Shown piece after piece: positions 7,882 to 15,526 of a DNA stretch of 32,480 nt; the stretch's first letter is position 1, and each line of letters starts with the position of its first letter. The notes under the pieces are model-generated. The model was not told where the DNA came from and ran no database searches. It saw nothing but the letters and a program-made list of their open reading frames with translations. Source of the DNA: Candidatus Frankia alpina (GTDB lineage: Bacteria; Actinomycetota; Actinomycetes; Frankiales; Frankiaceae); assembly GCF_902806485.1 (NCBI RefSeq), contig NZ_CADCWT010000029.1, positions 1-32,480 on the forward strand, written 5' to 3'. The position numbers were made by a program, and so were the translations under genes.

Positions 7882-8616
7882 GTGGCGACTCGACGTCGGA
7901 CGACCTGTCCGCGCCGAAAGTCCCTTCCAGGCACCCTGCTACTGCTCACGGTAGCGGCAACGATGCTACTGGCCGGCGGCTGTGGCTCGCCGAGTTACGA
8001 TTATGTGACGAACAAGAAGGATGGCGCGTTCCTGCGGGTTCCAAACGGGTGGAATCACCAGGAGATGCCCGGCCCGGCCCTGTTCGGTATCGACGCCCGG
8101 AACGTCTCTCCCGAGATGCTGCAGGGGCTGATGTCGAGGGAATGGGTCGTCGGCCTCGACGCGGCCCAGCGATTCGACGACTCGCGCCTGCTCATCCCGG
8201 ACGCCACTCTGCCCAAGGGCTTCGCGCAGGTTCGCCACCTGTTGCCGGCGGAGGCGAACGCGGTGTCGACCAACGACCTGCGCAACTTCGTCCTGTCCGT
8301 GGACGACGCTGTGGCCGCGCAGGAGAAGGCCGTGCGTCAGGACCCCTACGGAGCCCGGCTGACGCCTGACTTCCTGCTGCTGGCGGATGAGGTCGTGCAC
8401 AAGAAGGACGGCGTGCACGGGGTGCACCTTGTCTACCAGGTGCAGACCGACGCCGGCCTGGTCACCATCGACCAGACGAGTCTGCTCGACAACGGGCAGA
8501 CGGTTCTCTACCAGCTCATCCTCGCGTGTTCGTCGCTGTGCTACGCGCAACACGCAGACCAGATCGGCGATGTGGCCAAGTCCTTCACGATCGAGCCGAC
8601 GGACCGAGGGCAGTAG
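7882..8616 (+). CDS. Exported lipoprotein upstream of the FtsH-like protease
   Basis: A 244-residue protein. A basic N-terminus is followed by a hydrophobic stretch (GTLLLLTVAATMLLAGG) and a cysteine, which fits a lipoprotein signal peptide with the lipobox LAGGC. The mature part is soluble, with the segments YDYVTNKKDGAFLRVPNGW and LVYQVQTDAGLVTIDQTSLL; I recognise no catalytic motif. I chose the GTG at 7882 because GGGAGG lies six bases upstream; an in-frame ATG at 7831 has no such site and would add a basic extension before the signal. The next gene starts two bases after the stop, so this lipoprotein is almost certainly co-transcribed with the membrane protease and may be its extracytoplasmic partner. 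That partnership is inference. Confidence 0.8.
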   Translation: MATRRRTTCPRRKSLPGTLLLLTVAATMLLAGGCGSPSYDYVTNKKDGAFLRVPNGWNHQEMPGPALFGIDARNVSPEMLQGLMSREWVVGLDAAQRFDDSRLLIPDATLPKGFAQVRHLLPAEANAVSTNDLRNFVLSVDDAVAAQEKAVRQDPYGARLTPDFLLLADEVVHKKDGVHGVHLVYQVQTDAGLVTIDQTSLLDNGQTVLYQLILACSSLCYAQHADQIGDVAKSFTIEPTDRGQ

Positions 8617-8618
8617 GA

Positions 8619-11222
8619 ATGGGCGCGATGGACCACGCAGACCGGACCCACGCGGACGGGACCGTGGACGGCCTCGACCCGGGGATGCGCGGCGTCGACG
8701 CGGCCGGGCCGGACGTGCCTGAGTCACCCGGTGGGTCCACGGCGTCGACGGCATCGACCGGGACGGCGCAGCCGGCGAAGACTGCGCCGGGCGACGGAAA
8801 GCCGCGCCGCCGACCGCTCCCGCTGTGGGACCGGGTCAAGTTCTTGATCATGCTCGGCGCCGTGTTCGGATTCGTGGTGGCCGCGGACGTCTCCGGCGAC
8901 CCGTTGATGACCTGGGCCGACGCATTCCGGATCCAGGCCAGGAAGAGCGCCTGGGTGCTCGTCCTGGTCGGCCTTGAGGTGCTGCACCAGCTGCACATGC
9001 TCATCGCCGAGCGGTGGTCGGCGTACCACGTGTTCTGGACCGAACGCGTCTTCGGCCGGGCGGAACGCCGGATGCTGCGGCTCAACGACTGGAACCGGTA
9101 CCGGCTCAGCCGCGCGGCGAAGTGGATCGTGGGTCTCGCGCTCGCCCTGTTCATCTACGCCCGGCTGTCCCACACCTCCGTGTTCGACGCCCTCGTGCAG
9201 GTGCCCGGCGCGCTGTGGGACGCCATCCCGTTCGTGCTCCAGATCGTGCTGCTGATGGTGCTCGTCGTCGGCCAGTTCGTCGTCATGTTCTGGTTTCTGT
9301 CCAAGGGCGGCGTCGACACCTACTTTCCGGAGGACATCACCACCCGCTTCGCCGACGTATGGGGCCAGGACCACGTCGTCAGCCGGGTGCAGGAGAACGT
9401 CTTCTACCTGGAACGACCGGAGGAGATCGAGAGTCGCGGCGGGCACGTGCCCGGCGGCATCCTGCTGTGGGGGCCGCCCGGCACCGGCAAGACGCTCATC
9501 GCGGAGGCGGTGGCCGGCGAGACCGGCAAGCCCTTCGTGTTCGTCGACCCGGGTGCCTTCTCGGCGATGTTCATGGGCGTCGGCATTCTCAAGGTGAAGT
9601 CGCTGTTCCGCAAGCTGCGTAAGCTCTCGCTACGTTACGGTGGGGTGATCGTCTTCTTCGACGAGGCCGACACGCTGGGCAGCCGCGGCGCGCTGGGCAG
9701 CGGCTTCGGTGGGATGGGCAACGGAGCGCGCTCATGGTTCGCCCGTCAGGGCGCGCCCGTGGCCGCGGCGTCCGGCACGGCGTCGGGCCTGGCTGGATCG
9801 GGCCCGGCGGGCCGCCGCGCCGATCCGTTCGGTGCGCGGGGCGACGGCGGGTCGGGCGACCTGTGCAACGGCCTGTCCTACCTCAGCTCCGCCGCCCGCT
9901 CGGAGATCACCCGGGAGCAGGCGCGGGAGCAGTTCGTGATGGGCGGCGGTGGCGGTGGGTTCGACGGCACCCTGCAGGCGCTGCTCACCGAGATGTCCGG
10001 GCTGAAGAAGCCGCGCGGGTTCCTCAACCGGGTGGTGCGCCGCACCCTCGGCATGCGCCCGAAGCCACCGCCGAAGTACCGCATCCTGGTGATGATGGCG
10101 ACGAACATGCCGCAGTCGCTGGACGAGGCGCTGCTGCGCCCCGGCCGTATCGACCGTCAGTACAAGGTCGGCTATCCGAGCAAGGAGGGCCGGATCCGCA
10201 CCTTCGAGGGGTACCTCGCGAGGGTGCGCCACGAGCTCACCCCGGAGCAGATCGACCGGCTGGCAATCATGAGCCCGGAGTCCACCGGCGCGACCATCAA
10301 GGACACCGTCAACGAGGCGCTGGTACAGGCGGTCAAGGACGGCCGCGAGGTCATCACCTGGCTGGACATGCTCCGGGCCCGGGTGATCAAGGAGTACGGC
10401 CTCGCCGACGACCATGAGCACATCGACCGGGAACGGCACAGCATCGCCCTGCACGAGGCGTGCCATGCGGTCGTCGCCTACCGGATGCAGCGCGGTCGCG
10501 TGATCGACCTGGCCACCATCGAGCGGCGCGGCGGCGTCGGCGGCTTCGTGGCCCACGTCGCCGTCGAGGACCGGATGTTCATGTGGAAGTCCGAGATCGA
10601 GATCCAGGTGATGGTCTCGCTGGCCTCGCTCGCCGGGGAGCGGATGTTCTTCGAGGGGGACAACACCGTCGGGGTCGGCGGCGACCTGCGCAGCGCCACC
10701 CTGCTCGTCGCGAACTTCATCTCCTCGGCGGCGATGGGGGAGACCCTGTCCTCCCGGCTGTCCATGCTCGAACAGCAGATGGGCAACGCCTCCATCGACG
10801 CCGACCGGCCCTTCGGCGAACAGGTCGAGGTCAAGCTGCGCGAGCTCTACGAGCGCACCGAGGCGGTGCTGGGCGTGAACCGTCGGGAGATCCTCGCCCT
10901 GACCCACGCGTTGGAGACGCACAAGACGATCACCGGCGAGGATGTGGAGGCCATCATGGAGGGGCGCACGGGGCCCACCGTCGATGGCCGCCGTTACCAC
11001 GAGCCAGACTTTCTCGGTGTCGCCGAGCGCTATCACTCCGACGCCGTGCGTGCGCACCGAGGCCAGGTCCACGAGCTACGCAAGCTGCCCGAGCTGGGTC
11101 GCGTGGCGGCGAGCAGCCCCGCCGAGGCGCCCGGGCCCTCGTCCGCGGCTGGCCCGCCGTCGCCCACTGCCCGGCCGCCGGCCGCGGACCAGGGCCAGGG
11201 GGCCCGGCGGCAGGCTAGATGA
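8619..11222 (+). CDS. FtsH-like membrane AAA+ metalloprotease with a large insertion
   Basis: An 867-residue protein. Four hydrophobic helices lie at about 73-90, 106-128, 167-184 and 202-228. The AAA+ domain follows: Walker A GPPGTGKT near 285-292, an FtsH-type pore loop FSAMFMGVGILKVKSLF, Walker B VIVFFDEAD near 343-351, and the second region of homology ATNMPQSLDEALLRPGRIDR. The peptidase M41 domain has HEACH near 612-616 (the HExxH zinc site) and the third-ligand Asp in GVGGDLRSAT near 688. Unlike normal FtsH, it has four rather than two helices and a Gly/Ala-rich insertion of about 100 residues between Walker B and the homology region. Substrates are unknown. The start at 8619 follows the lipoprotein stop; an ATG at 8628 is equally possible. 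A 20-base tandem duplication covers the stop. Confidence 0.87.
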   Translation: MGAMDHADRTHADGTVDGLDPGMRGVDAAGPDVPESPGGSTASTASTGTAQPAKTAPGDGKPRRRPLPLWDRVKFLIMLGAVFGFVVAADVSGDPLMTWADAFRIQARKSAWVLVLVGLEVLHQLHMLIAERWSAYHVFWTERVFGRAERRMLRLNDWNRYRLSRAAKWIVGLALALFIYARLSHTSVFDALVQVPGALWDAIPFVLQIVLLMVLVVGQFVVMFWFLSKGGVDTYFPEDITTRFADVWGQDHVVSRVQENVFYLERPEEIESRGGHVPGGILLWGPPGTGKTLIAEAVAGETGKPFVFVDPGAFSAMFMGVGILKVKSLFRKLRKLSLRYGGVIVFFDEADTLGSRGALGSGFGGMGNGARSWFARQGAPVAAASGTASGLAGSGPAGRRADPFGARGDGGSGDLCNGLSYLSSAARSEITREQAREQFVMGGGGGGFDGTLQALLTEMSGLKKPRGFLNRVVRRTLGMRPKPPPKYRILVMMATNMPQSLDEALLRPGRIDRQYKVGYPSKEGRIRTFEGYLARVRHELTPEQIDRLAIMSPESTGATIKDTVNEALVQAVKDGREVITWLDMLRARVIKEYGLADDHEHIDRERHSIALHEACHAVVAYRMQRGRVIDLATIERRGGVGGFVAHVAVEDRMFMWKSEIEIQVMVSLASLAGERMFFEGDNTVGVGGDLRSATLLVANFISSAAMGETLSSRLSMLEQQMGNASIDADRPFGEQVEVKLRELYERTEAVLGVNRREILALTHALETHKTITGEDVEAIMEGRTGPTVDGRRYHEPDFLGVAERYHSDAVRAHRGQVHELRKLPELGRVAASSPAEAPGPSSAAGPPSPTARPPAADQGQGARRQAR

Positions 11223-11243
11223 ACCGGTGGCAGGCTAGATGAA
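11204..11243. repeat. 20-bp tandem duplication across the protease stop codon
   Basis: Bases 11204-11223 are repeated directly at 11224-11243 with one difference (C at 11208, T at 11228). The repeated core is GGCAGGCTAGATGAA and includes the TGA stop. This looks like a recent slippage duplication. Confidence 0.85.
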
Positions 11244-11368
11244 TGAGTCCCTGAGCGGGTTGGTGGCCGGATCGGATCGGATCGGTGACAGGGATCGCGT
11301 CGGGGTTCGGTGCGCCCTGCCCCGGCCTCCGCACTCTTCGTATCTTTTCGTAATCATCTGTGCGCGGA

Positions 11369-11429
11369 ATCGTGCCGAGGTTTAGCCACGGTTTTCGACC
11401 GCAAAACCGCACGTAAGCTTCGGCACGAT
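11369..11429. terminator. Nested inverted repeats, candidate bidirectional terminator
   Basis: ATCGTGCCGA at 11369-11378 pairs exactly with TCGGCACGAT at 11420-11429. Inside it, CGGTTTT at 11389-11395 pairs with AAAACCG at 11403-11409 around a 7-base loop. The element lies between two convergent genes, which suits a two-way terminator. There is no long T run outside the stems. Confidence 0.45.
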
Positions 11430-11460
11430 CTGGCCGCAATCTGGCCGCAATCTGGCCGGA
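11428..11460. repeat. Three tandem copies of an 11-bp unit
   Basis: ATCTGGCCGCA occurs at 11428-11438 and 11439-11449, and as ATCTGGCCGGA at 11450-11460. The first copy overlaps the outer arm of the nested inverted repeat. Confidence 0.85.
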
Positions 11461-11523
11461 AATCGAGCTGGTGGGCAGGCGGCCGAGGCGGCGCCAGCAG
11501 GGTTGATCAGCGATTGCCCGGGG

Positions 11524-12941
11524 TCATGCGAACGCTTCGGAATCACTCGTCCCAGGGCCGCTCTGCCGGTCGCGGGGTAGTGAGGCGAAGGCGAACACGG
11601 CCGCGACGAGGGCCGCGACGCCGGCGAGTACCAGGCCGGAGCGCGCGCCGAAGGTCTGCGCGATCCAGCCGGCGATCGGCCCGCCGAACGGGGTCGTGCC
11701 GAGGAAGGCCACCGACCAGAGCGCCAACACCCGTCCGCGCAGGGCCGGGTCGGCGGACAGCTGCACGGTCGCGTTCCCCGTCGAGATGAAGGCGACGCTC
11801 GTCCCGCCCACTAGCACCAGCGCGGCCAGCTCCAGCTCGAGGTTGGGCGCGGCGGCAGCGAGCAGGAGGACGGCCCCGAAGGCGCTGGTGATGAACCCGA
11901 GCGACCGGACGCCGATGCGTCGTCGGCGGGCGACCAGCAGCCCACCGGCGACCGCGCCGGCCCCCATCGCGGAGGTCATCATGCTGTAGGTCGCCGCGCT
12001 ACCGCCGAAGGTCTCCTTCGCCACCAGTGGCAGCACGACCGGAAACTCGTAGGACAGCGTGCCGATGATCACCATCATGATCAGTGGGATCCGCAGCGCC
12101 GAGGTGTGTCGTACGTAGGCGAAGCCGGCTCGTAGCTGCCTGGGTGCCCGATGCACCGGCGGCTGCTCCTGCAACGCCGTGGTGTCCATCCGGTGCAGGG
12201 CGACCAGCACCGCACCGAACGACGCCGCGTTGAACAGAAAGCACCCGGCCGTGCCGATCGCCAGGATGACCAGGCCCGCGATGGCCGGTCCGACGATGCG
12301 GGCCGCGTTCACTGTCACCGAGTTCAGGGTGATGGCGTTCGGGAGATAGTCGGAGTCGACCATCTCCTGCACGAAGCTCTGCCGGGCCGGGTTGTCGATG
12401 GCGCTGCACAGGCCGATGAGCGCCGCGGCCACCGCGACCATCCACAGCCGGGCGGTGCCCGTCAGGTCCAGCACACCCAGCGCCAGCGCGGCGAGCCCGG
12501 AACCGCTCTGGGTGACCATCAGCAGATGCCGTCGGTTCGTCCGGTCGGCGATCAGGCCACCGTAGGGCCCGAATAGCAGCACCGGCAGGAACTGCGCGGC
12601 CGTCACCAGACGAGGGCGGTGCCCGAGGCGCCCAGCGAGAGCACCAGCCAGCCCAGGGCGATGGTCTGCATCCAGGTCCCGCACAGCGAGACGATCTGCC
12701 CGGACAGGAAGAGGCGGAAGTTCGGTATCCGCAACGCGGCGAAGGTGCCGCCGCTGGGCGAGGCCACCACGGCGGGCTCGTTCGTGGCGGCCTCGTTCGT
12801 GGCGGGCTTGGCCACCGCCGGTTCGTTCGTGGGGAGCTCGACCGTGGTGGCGAGCGGGGCGGTCGTGGCACTGGCACCGGTGTCCGACCGGTCCGGCTTC
12901 GTCGCCGGGGGCCAGCCGGGACTGTCGACCTGCAGGGACAT
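11524..12941 (-). pseudogene. MFS exporter gene with a frameshift after the first transmembrane helix
   Basis: The start ATG at 12941 has GGAGG at the right distance and opens a frame with a TNEPA-rich tail, then [20 protein letters not shown] and [21 protein letters not shown], the start of a major facilitator protein. This frame stops at 12603-12605. The rest of the transporter continues in another frame from [27 protein letters not shown] to the stop at 11524. The two parts join in family order if one base is restored near 12610 (the codon after GCC CTC has two bases). The whole resembles EntS-like exporters with about 12 helices. Either the gene is broken or the sequence has a single-base error. 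Substrate unknown. Divergent from the DUF222 remnant. Confidence 0.85.
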
Positions 12942-13035
12942 GCACGCACCTCCGCGCGCATCAACGCCTGGGGCCAGATCGTTATTTCGCAGCAGGTAAA
13001 CATCTTGCCCGATGGTGACGGAGTCGAGTCGCCGA

Positions 13036-13080
13036 TTGGCTTTCGCCGCGTCCCGATCTACTATGCGAACAGACGTTCGA
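13036..13080 (+). promoter_or_regulatory. Promoter with an overlapping SOS (LexA) box
   Basis: TTGGCT at 13036-13041 and TACTAT at 13059-13064 are separated by 17 bases, a good housekeeping-type promoter. Directly after it, 13065-13080 reads GCGAAC-AGAC-GTTCGA. The actinobacterial/Gram-positive LexA consensus is TCGAAC-N4-GTTCGA, so only the first base differs. A repressor bound there would block the transcription start. It lies 65 bases upstream of the DUF222 start and faces it. Confidence 0.72.
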
Positions 13081-13144
13081 TTAATGCGCTGTGGATCCCA
13101 CGGAGTCCCGCTGGAGCCCGGGCGCATCGGTGCAGGAGGGGTTG

Positions 13145-13741
13145 GTGGTCGTGATCGATGTCGAGGCGCTGCTGGGCGGGGTCGTCACCGTCGACGCATG
13201 TGATTTGCCCGATGCGGAGGTCGCGTTGCTGGTCGTTGACGTCCGTCGGCTGGTCGACGCCACCGACGCGCTGTGGATCCGGCTGCTGGCCGAGTTCGAC
13301 CGGCGCGGCCTGCGGCGGCTCGACGGCGCCCGGTCGGCTGCGGCCTGGCTGCGTCGGGAATGCCGGCTGGTGCACCCCACGACGGCCACGGCGCTGGTGG
13401 TCGCGCATGCCACCGAGGCGCTGCCGGCCTCCGGCGCGGCCTTCCGCGCGGGCACCATCAGTTTCGAGCACATGCGGGCGATTGCACCCGCCGCCGCACC
13501 GGAACGGCGCGAGGCCGCGTTGCGGGCCGACCCGATCTTCGCGCGAGCCGCACTCTGGATGAACTCGCGCCAGATGAGCAACGTCGTGCGCACCTGGATG
13601 CAGTTGGCATGGATGATCGCCGCGATCGATTGGCGGATGCGCAGGGAGAGACGGCCCGGCGCGCAGGCGTCTCCGGCTCGGACCCCGGGTCAGTGGGGTC
13701 CGAGGGCACTGGGAGGTGGGGCGTGGTGGCCCCGGTGGCCG
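13145..13741 (+). pseudogene. Truncated DUF222 (13E12-type) gene remnant
   Basis: The start GTG at 13145 follows AGGAGG at 13134-13139 by five bases. The translation ([11 protein letters not shown], then LWIRLLAEFDRRGLRRLDGARS, AAWLRRECRL, FRAGTISFEHMRAIA, NVVRTW) matches the N-terminal half of DUF222, the domain of the actinobacterial 13E12 family that usually ends in an HNH nuclease. After about residue 180 the similarity stops and no HNH motif follows. The frame then runs for nearly 3 kb without a stop over the antisense of accD and fabF, where it is meaningless. I therefore place the remnant's end at the accD 3' end. It is probably a 3'-deleted gene that kept its damage-inducible promoter. 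These families are often repeated and mobile in actinobacteria. Confidence 0.72.
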
Positions 13742-15145
13742 CTACAGCGGAATGTTGCCGTGGACGTTCTTGTCCGCGCGGGCGTCGGTGAGCGCGCTGG
13801 CCAGCGCGGAGGCGACGGCGCCTCGGGTCGCGGCCGGGGTGACGACCGCGTCGACCACACCCAGCTCGACGGCCCGGTCGATGCCGCCGACGGTGCGGAC
13901 GTGTTCTTCGGCGAGTTCCGCCAGCACGTCCGGCCGGAGCTGGACCGGGACGTCGGCAAGCGTGCGCCGGTGCAGGATGCCGACGGCGGCCTCCGCACCC
14001 ATGACGGCGATCTGCGCCGTCGGCCAGGCGAACACGGCCGTCGCCCTGAGCGAGCTGGCGTTCATCGCGATATACGCGCCGCCGTACGCCTTGTGCGTCA
14101 CGACGGTGACCCGGGGCACGGTGCACTCGGCGAAGGCATAGAGCAGCTTCGCCCCCCGGCGGACGACGCCCTCCCACTCCTGCCCGACGCCCGGCAGGTA
14201 GCCGGGGACATCGACCAGGACGACCAGCGGCACGCCGAACGAGTCGCACATGCGTACGAAGCGTGCCGCCTTCTCGGCGGAGGTGGCGTCGAGGCAGCCG
14301 CCGCGGCGCAACGGGTTGTTCGCGACCACGCCGACGGTGCGCCCGCCGAGCCGGCCGAGCGAAGTCACGATGTTCGGGGCCCACTTCGGGTGCAGCTCGA
14401 TGCCTTCGTCGTCCAGCACGGCGTTCACCAACGGCCGCACGTCGTAGGCGCGCCGTGGGTTCTCGGGCAGCAGCTCGGCGAGCTCGCGCCCGGCGACCTG
14501 GCCGATGTCGCGCTGGTCGGCGAGCAGGGTCGCGAGCGTGCGGGTGCGCTCCATCGCCTCGTCCTCGGAGTTGCACGTCACGTGCACGACTCCGCTGCGC
14601 TTGGAGTGGACCTCAGGGCCGCCGAGGCTGGTGGCCGTGCACTCCTCGCCGGTCACCGACCGCACCACGTCCGGGCCGGTGACGAAGACCTTCGCCTCCG
14701 GCCCCATGATGACGATGTCGGTCAGCGCGGGGCCATAGGCGGCGCCGCCCGCCGCCGCGCCGAGCACCAGCGAGAGCTGGGGGATGCGTCCGGAGGCCCG
14801 AACGGTCGCGGTGAAGATCCGCCCGACGCCGTCCAGCGAGGCGACGCCCTCTTGGAGCCGGGCGCCACCGGAGTGCCATATGCCGACGACCGGGCAGCCC
14901 AGTCGGACGGCGGACTCGATGGCGTGGACGACGCGGGCGCATCCGTTGCGCCCCATGGCTCCACCCTGTACGACCGGGTCGGTGGCGAATGCGACGACTT
15001 CGTTCCCGTCGACCAGGCCCTGGCCAGCGATCACACCGGATGCGTCGCCGGCGGCGAACAGGGACACCGTGCCGGCGTCGAAAAATCGGGCGAGCCGGGC
15101 CTCGGGCGTGCGGGGGTCAACTCGGTCGATCGTGGACAGACTCAC
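13742..15145 (-). CDS. accD: Acyl-CoA carboxylase beta (carboxyltransferase) subunit
   Basis: A 467-residue biotin-dependent carboxyltransferase subunit that moves carboxyl from carboxybiotin to acetyl-CoA or propionyl-CoA, giving malonyl- or methylmalonyl-CoA. Both crotonase-like halves are present: GASGVIAGQGLVDGN-type start (here AAGDASGVIAGQG), HSGGARLQEG, GAAAGGAAYGPALTD, then DVPGYLPGVGQEWEGVVRRGAKLLYAFAE and KAYGGAYIAMN. There is no N-terminal zinc ribbon, so it is the actinobacterial AccD5/AccD6 type, not the E. coli type. Its place after fabF matches the mycobacterial kas-accD6 arrangement and suggests it supplies malonyl-CoA for the adjacent synthase. The GTG at 15145 has AAGGAG upstream. 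No lesions seen. Substrate preference cannot be read from the sequence. Confidence 0.92.
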   Translation of the reverse strand: MSLSTIDRVDPRTPEARLARFFDAGTVSLFAAGDASGVIAGQGLVDGNEVVAFATDPVVQGGAMGRNGCARVVHAIESAVRLGCPVVGIWHSGGARLQEGVASLDGVGRIFTATVRASGRIPQLSLVLGAAAGGAAYGPALTDIVIMGPEAKVFVTGPDVVRSVTGEECTATSLGGPEVHSKRSGVVHVTCNSEDEAMERTRTLATLLADQRDIGQVAGRELAELLPENPRRAYDVRPLVNAVLDDEGIELHPKWAPNIVTSLGRLGGRTVGVVANNPLRRGGCLDATSAEKAARFVRMCDSFGVPLVVLVDVPGYLPGVGQEWEGVVRRGAKLLYAFAECTVPRVTVVTHKAYGGAYIAMNASSLRATAVFAWPTAQIAVMGAEAAVGILHRRTLADVPVQLRPDVLAELAEEHVRTVGGIDRAVELGVVDAVVTPAATRGAVASALASALTDARADKNVHGNIPL

Positions 15146-15526
15146 CGTGCGTCTCCTTGCCTGAACGGCGCCGGACCGGTCTGTCGGCCGACGCGCGACC
15201 ACCTGGGATACGCGCCGGGACCCGCGAAACACTCGGTCCGGCGACGATGGGCGCCCGCCGCACCGGCGGGCGTTGCCGTGGCGGCGGTGGGGCGGTCGGC
15301 GTCACGGCGACGTGTGATGACTGCGATGTGCAGATCTGGTGCGGAACTTGGCGACGGTGCTGGGGTGGTGCTGAGCAGTCCGGGCACCCGCTCGGTGGAC
15401 CACTGTCTTTGTGACGGCCGGCGGATCCGGATCTACGCCCGGCTGGGCGCGGGATGCAGTTCCGCCGGCGTCCCGACGGCGACGGCCGGATGCGGGGCGG
15501 CATGCGCCATCCCCGGGATAGGGTCG
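15146..15526. other. Spacer between accD and fabF
   Basis: This 381-base gap has no supported gene. It holds a strong hairpin (15252-15272) and must carry any separate accD promoter. Nothing else is recognisable. Confidence 0.5.
15252..15272 (-). terminator. Strong GC hairpin after fabF
   Basis: CGCCCGCCG at 15252-15260 pairs perfectly with CGGCGGGCG at 15264-15272 around a 3-base loop, 255 bases past the fabF stop. No T tract follows on the minus strand, so termination or RNA-stability roles are both possible. Confidence 0.4.

Larger units (their letters stand above)
11223..11523. other. Convergent spacer between the FtsH-like gene and the MFS gene
   Basis: About 300 bases without a gene. 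It holds the tail of the 20-bp duplication, a triple GATCG run near 11271-11285, nested inverted repeats (11369-11429) and three copies of an 11-bp tandem repeat (11428-11460). Convergent position and structure suggest a transcription-termination zone. Confidence 0.5.

Noticed and set aside
7062..7949. A 295-codon minus-strand open frame crossing the spacer before the lipoprotein
   Set aside because: It overlaps the better supported 6899-7321 gene in another frame and shows only Arg/Pro/His-rich sequence.
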